DNA from: Linderina pennispora
Lineage: Eukaryota > Kickxellomycota > Kickxellomycetes > Kickxellales > Kickxellaceae
Assembly: GCF_002104995.1 (NCBI RefSeq)
Contig: NW_024468251.1
Location: 1,364,001-1,428,000, forward strand
Direction: 5' to 3'
DNA length: 64,000 nucleotides
Shown here one piece after another: positions 62,974-64,000 of this stretch (the stretch's first letter is position 1; every line of letters begins with the position of its first letter). Both the position numbers and the translations under genes were made by a program. A model generated the notes under the pieces. That model was not told the DNA's origin. It worked only from the letters and a program-made list of their open reading frames with translations, and did no database searches.

Positions 62974-64000
62974 ATGTCAGCTCGAGAAATTCGAGAAGAT
63001 ATGTTAGAGACCATTGGCAAACGACCTACCTCTTCACGACCTTCAACGGGCTCTATGGCTAATGCCCCATTAGCCAGAGGCCCACCACCACCCCCAAACA
63101 TCCTTGCCGCTGCCTTTGTGCCTGATGAACACAACGATAGTGACAATGAGGATCCACAAGAACAGGAGCCTTCGGGCACTGACTCGCCATACCCAGATTC
63201 ACCAGCCTGGGCTGAACTACCAGTCCCTGAACCACCATCCCTCCACCCACTCTCCCTCCCACGCCTCTGTATTGCCTCAGCAAACATGCAAGGTGCAATG
63301 AGTAATGAGCGGAAATTGCTTGAGTTTGAACAACTCGCAAAAGACAATGCTGTGAACATCGTGTTCATCCAGGAGTTCCAAGGTGTATTTGACCCATCTA
63401 CACGCCTACGGGGAGCATTCAATGGCTTTGTCTGCTCAGCACCTGCCCCTACTACTACACGATCTGATGGTCGCCCTGCCCACTATGACACAGTCATTCT
63501 GACAGCCAAAGCACTTGGTGCTGTAGAGCTGCAGACACCATTCTCATCACCACGAGCAACATTCCTCACTATCCCCTCACTGCGCCTGTTGTTAATCAAC
63601 ATACATGGCCCTTTTGGACAGGAAACTGATGACTTCCACTTCCATATAGCGACTGCAGCCAGCATGTTCCAGGAACATGGCTGGACACTGCTTATTGGTG
63701 GCGATTTCAATATTGCCCCAACATACAGAGACCGCCTACATGCCAATGATGATGAGCGCAATTTCCACATCATTCCCATGTATAACCTCTACAACAACAC
63801 TGTGGATATCCTTGACTTTCAGTGCCAACGCATATCAGCAGCACCTGCCAATGCCACAACTGGGCCACTGGTGGAATGACTTCACCTACAACCACAATCA
63901 TGGTGGGTACATATCCCGTCTAGATCTGTTTCTGGTACCCCTCGAATGGGCTTTGCGATGGAACACAGAGTACATCGCCGCTCTACCAGTGGCAGATCAT
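62974..64000 (+). CDS. LINE ORF2, N-terminal endonuclease domain (partial, one frame break)
   Basis: MSAREIREDMLETIGKR at 62974, a Pro-rich linker, then the EEP endonuclease. Visible motifs: LCIASANMQGAMSNERK (Asn), VNIVFIQEFQ (catalytic Glu), LLINIHGPF, LLIGGDFNIAP (Asp/Asn). After 63879 the frame shifts by one into DFTYNHNHGGYISRLDLFLV and ends PVADH (the Asp-His pair) right at the window edge. RT is not included. Frame break near 63870. Confidence 0.8.

Larger units (their letters stand above)
61101..64000 (+). mobile_element. Non-LTR retrotransposon (LINE, APE-type endonuclease), truncated by the window end
   Basis: ORF1-like protein, a linker frame, then ORF2 beginning with an AP-type endonuclease; the reverse transcriptase must lie beyond 64000. 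The left boundary is uncertain. No poly(A) or target duplication can be seen because the 3' end is missing. It sits upstream of the minus-strand tRNA-Lys, facing away from it. Confidence 0.8.

Overview
This looks like nuclear DNA of a filamentous early-diverging fungus. Genes are compact and closely packed, with few short GT-AG introns and pyrimidine-rich 5' leaders. Ty3-type chromoviruses and a non-LTR element lie between them. Gene content and style (F-box-like/LRR family, local MFS expansion, two SCOT genes) would fit Kickxellomycotina (Coemansia/Linderina relatives). That placement is an inference from general knowledge, not a database match.

Layout. 1-14.6 kb holds the 3' part of PWP2, a broken F-box/LRR-like gene, a JMJD5-like JmjC gene, two tandem SCOT genes, an SRRM1-like PWI/RS splicing gene, a secreted class 3 lipase with an in-frame TGA, and a pirin. 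14.6-26.9 kb is a repeat block. It contains a roughly 1-kb-arm palindrome interrupted by an intact-looking chromovirus (15803-20599, TSD AGAGT), then a carboxymuconolactone-decarboxylase-like gene. A second, related chromovirus (22074-26899, TSD GCTAT) sits 1 bp upstream of that gene's ATG. 27-40.7 kb is conserved and cleanly readable: ERF2-type palmitoyltransferase, a polyQ/Cys-rich metallothionein-like peptide, separase, FEN1, DAHP synthase and an enoyl-CoA isomerase. 40.9-47.7 kb holds three paralogous MFS transporters and a KKXX type I membrane protein. 47.8-58 kb holds NSRP1, CCR4, a small coiled-coil protein, asparagine synthetase (minus strand) and a mitochondrial MutS (MSH1). 58.5-64 kb is a tRNA/retroelement zone: tRNA-Leu(AAG), tRNA-Arg(ACG), tRNA-Lys(CTT), two or three solo LTRs, and the 5' half of an APE-type LINE running off the window end.

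Most genes are housekeeping: ribosome biogenesis, splicing, mRNA decay, replication and repair, cohesin cleavage, amino-acid synthesis, mitochondrial CoA transfer. A striking technical feature is that many conserved genes carry one to five single-base indels (F-box-like, JMJD5, both SCOTs, MFS1, CCR4, ASN1, chromovirus 2). Neighbours such as the 5.3-kb separase and MSH1 have none. I read this mainly as patchy assembly error, mostly single-base insertions. Frames quoted for those genes are therefore broken reading frames, not proof of pseudogenes.

The most unusual object is the palindrome with a nested chromovirus. No CRISPR array, rRNA operon or obviously new defence-like system was seen.
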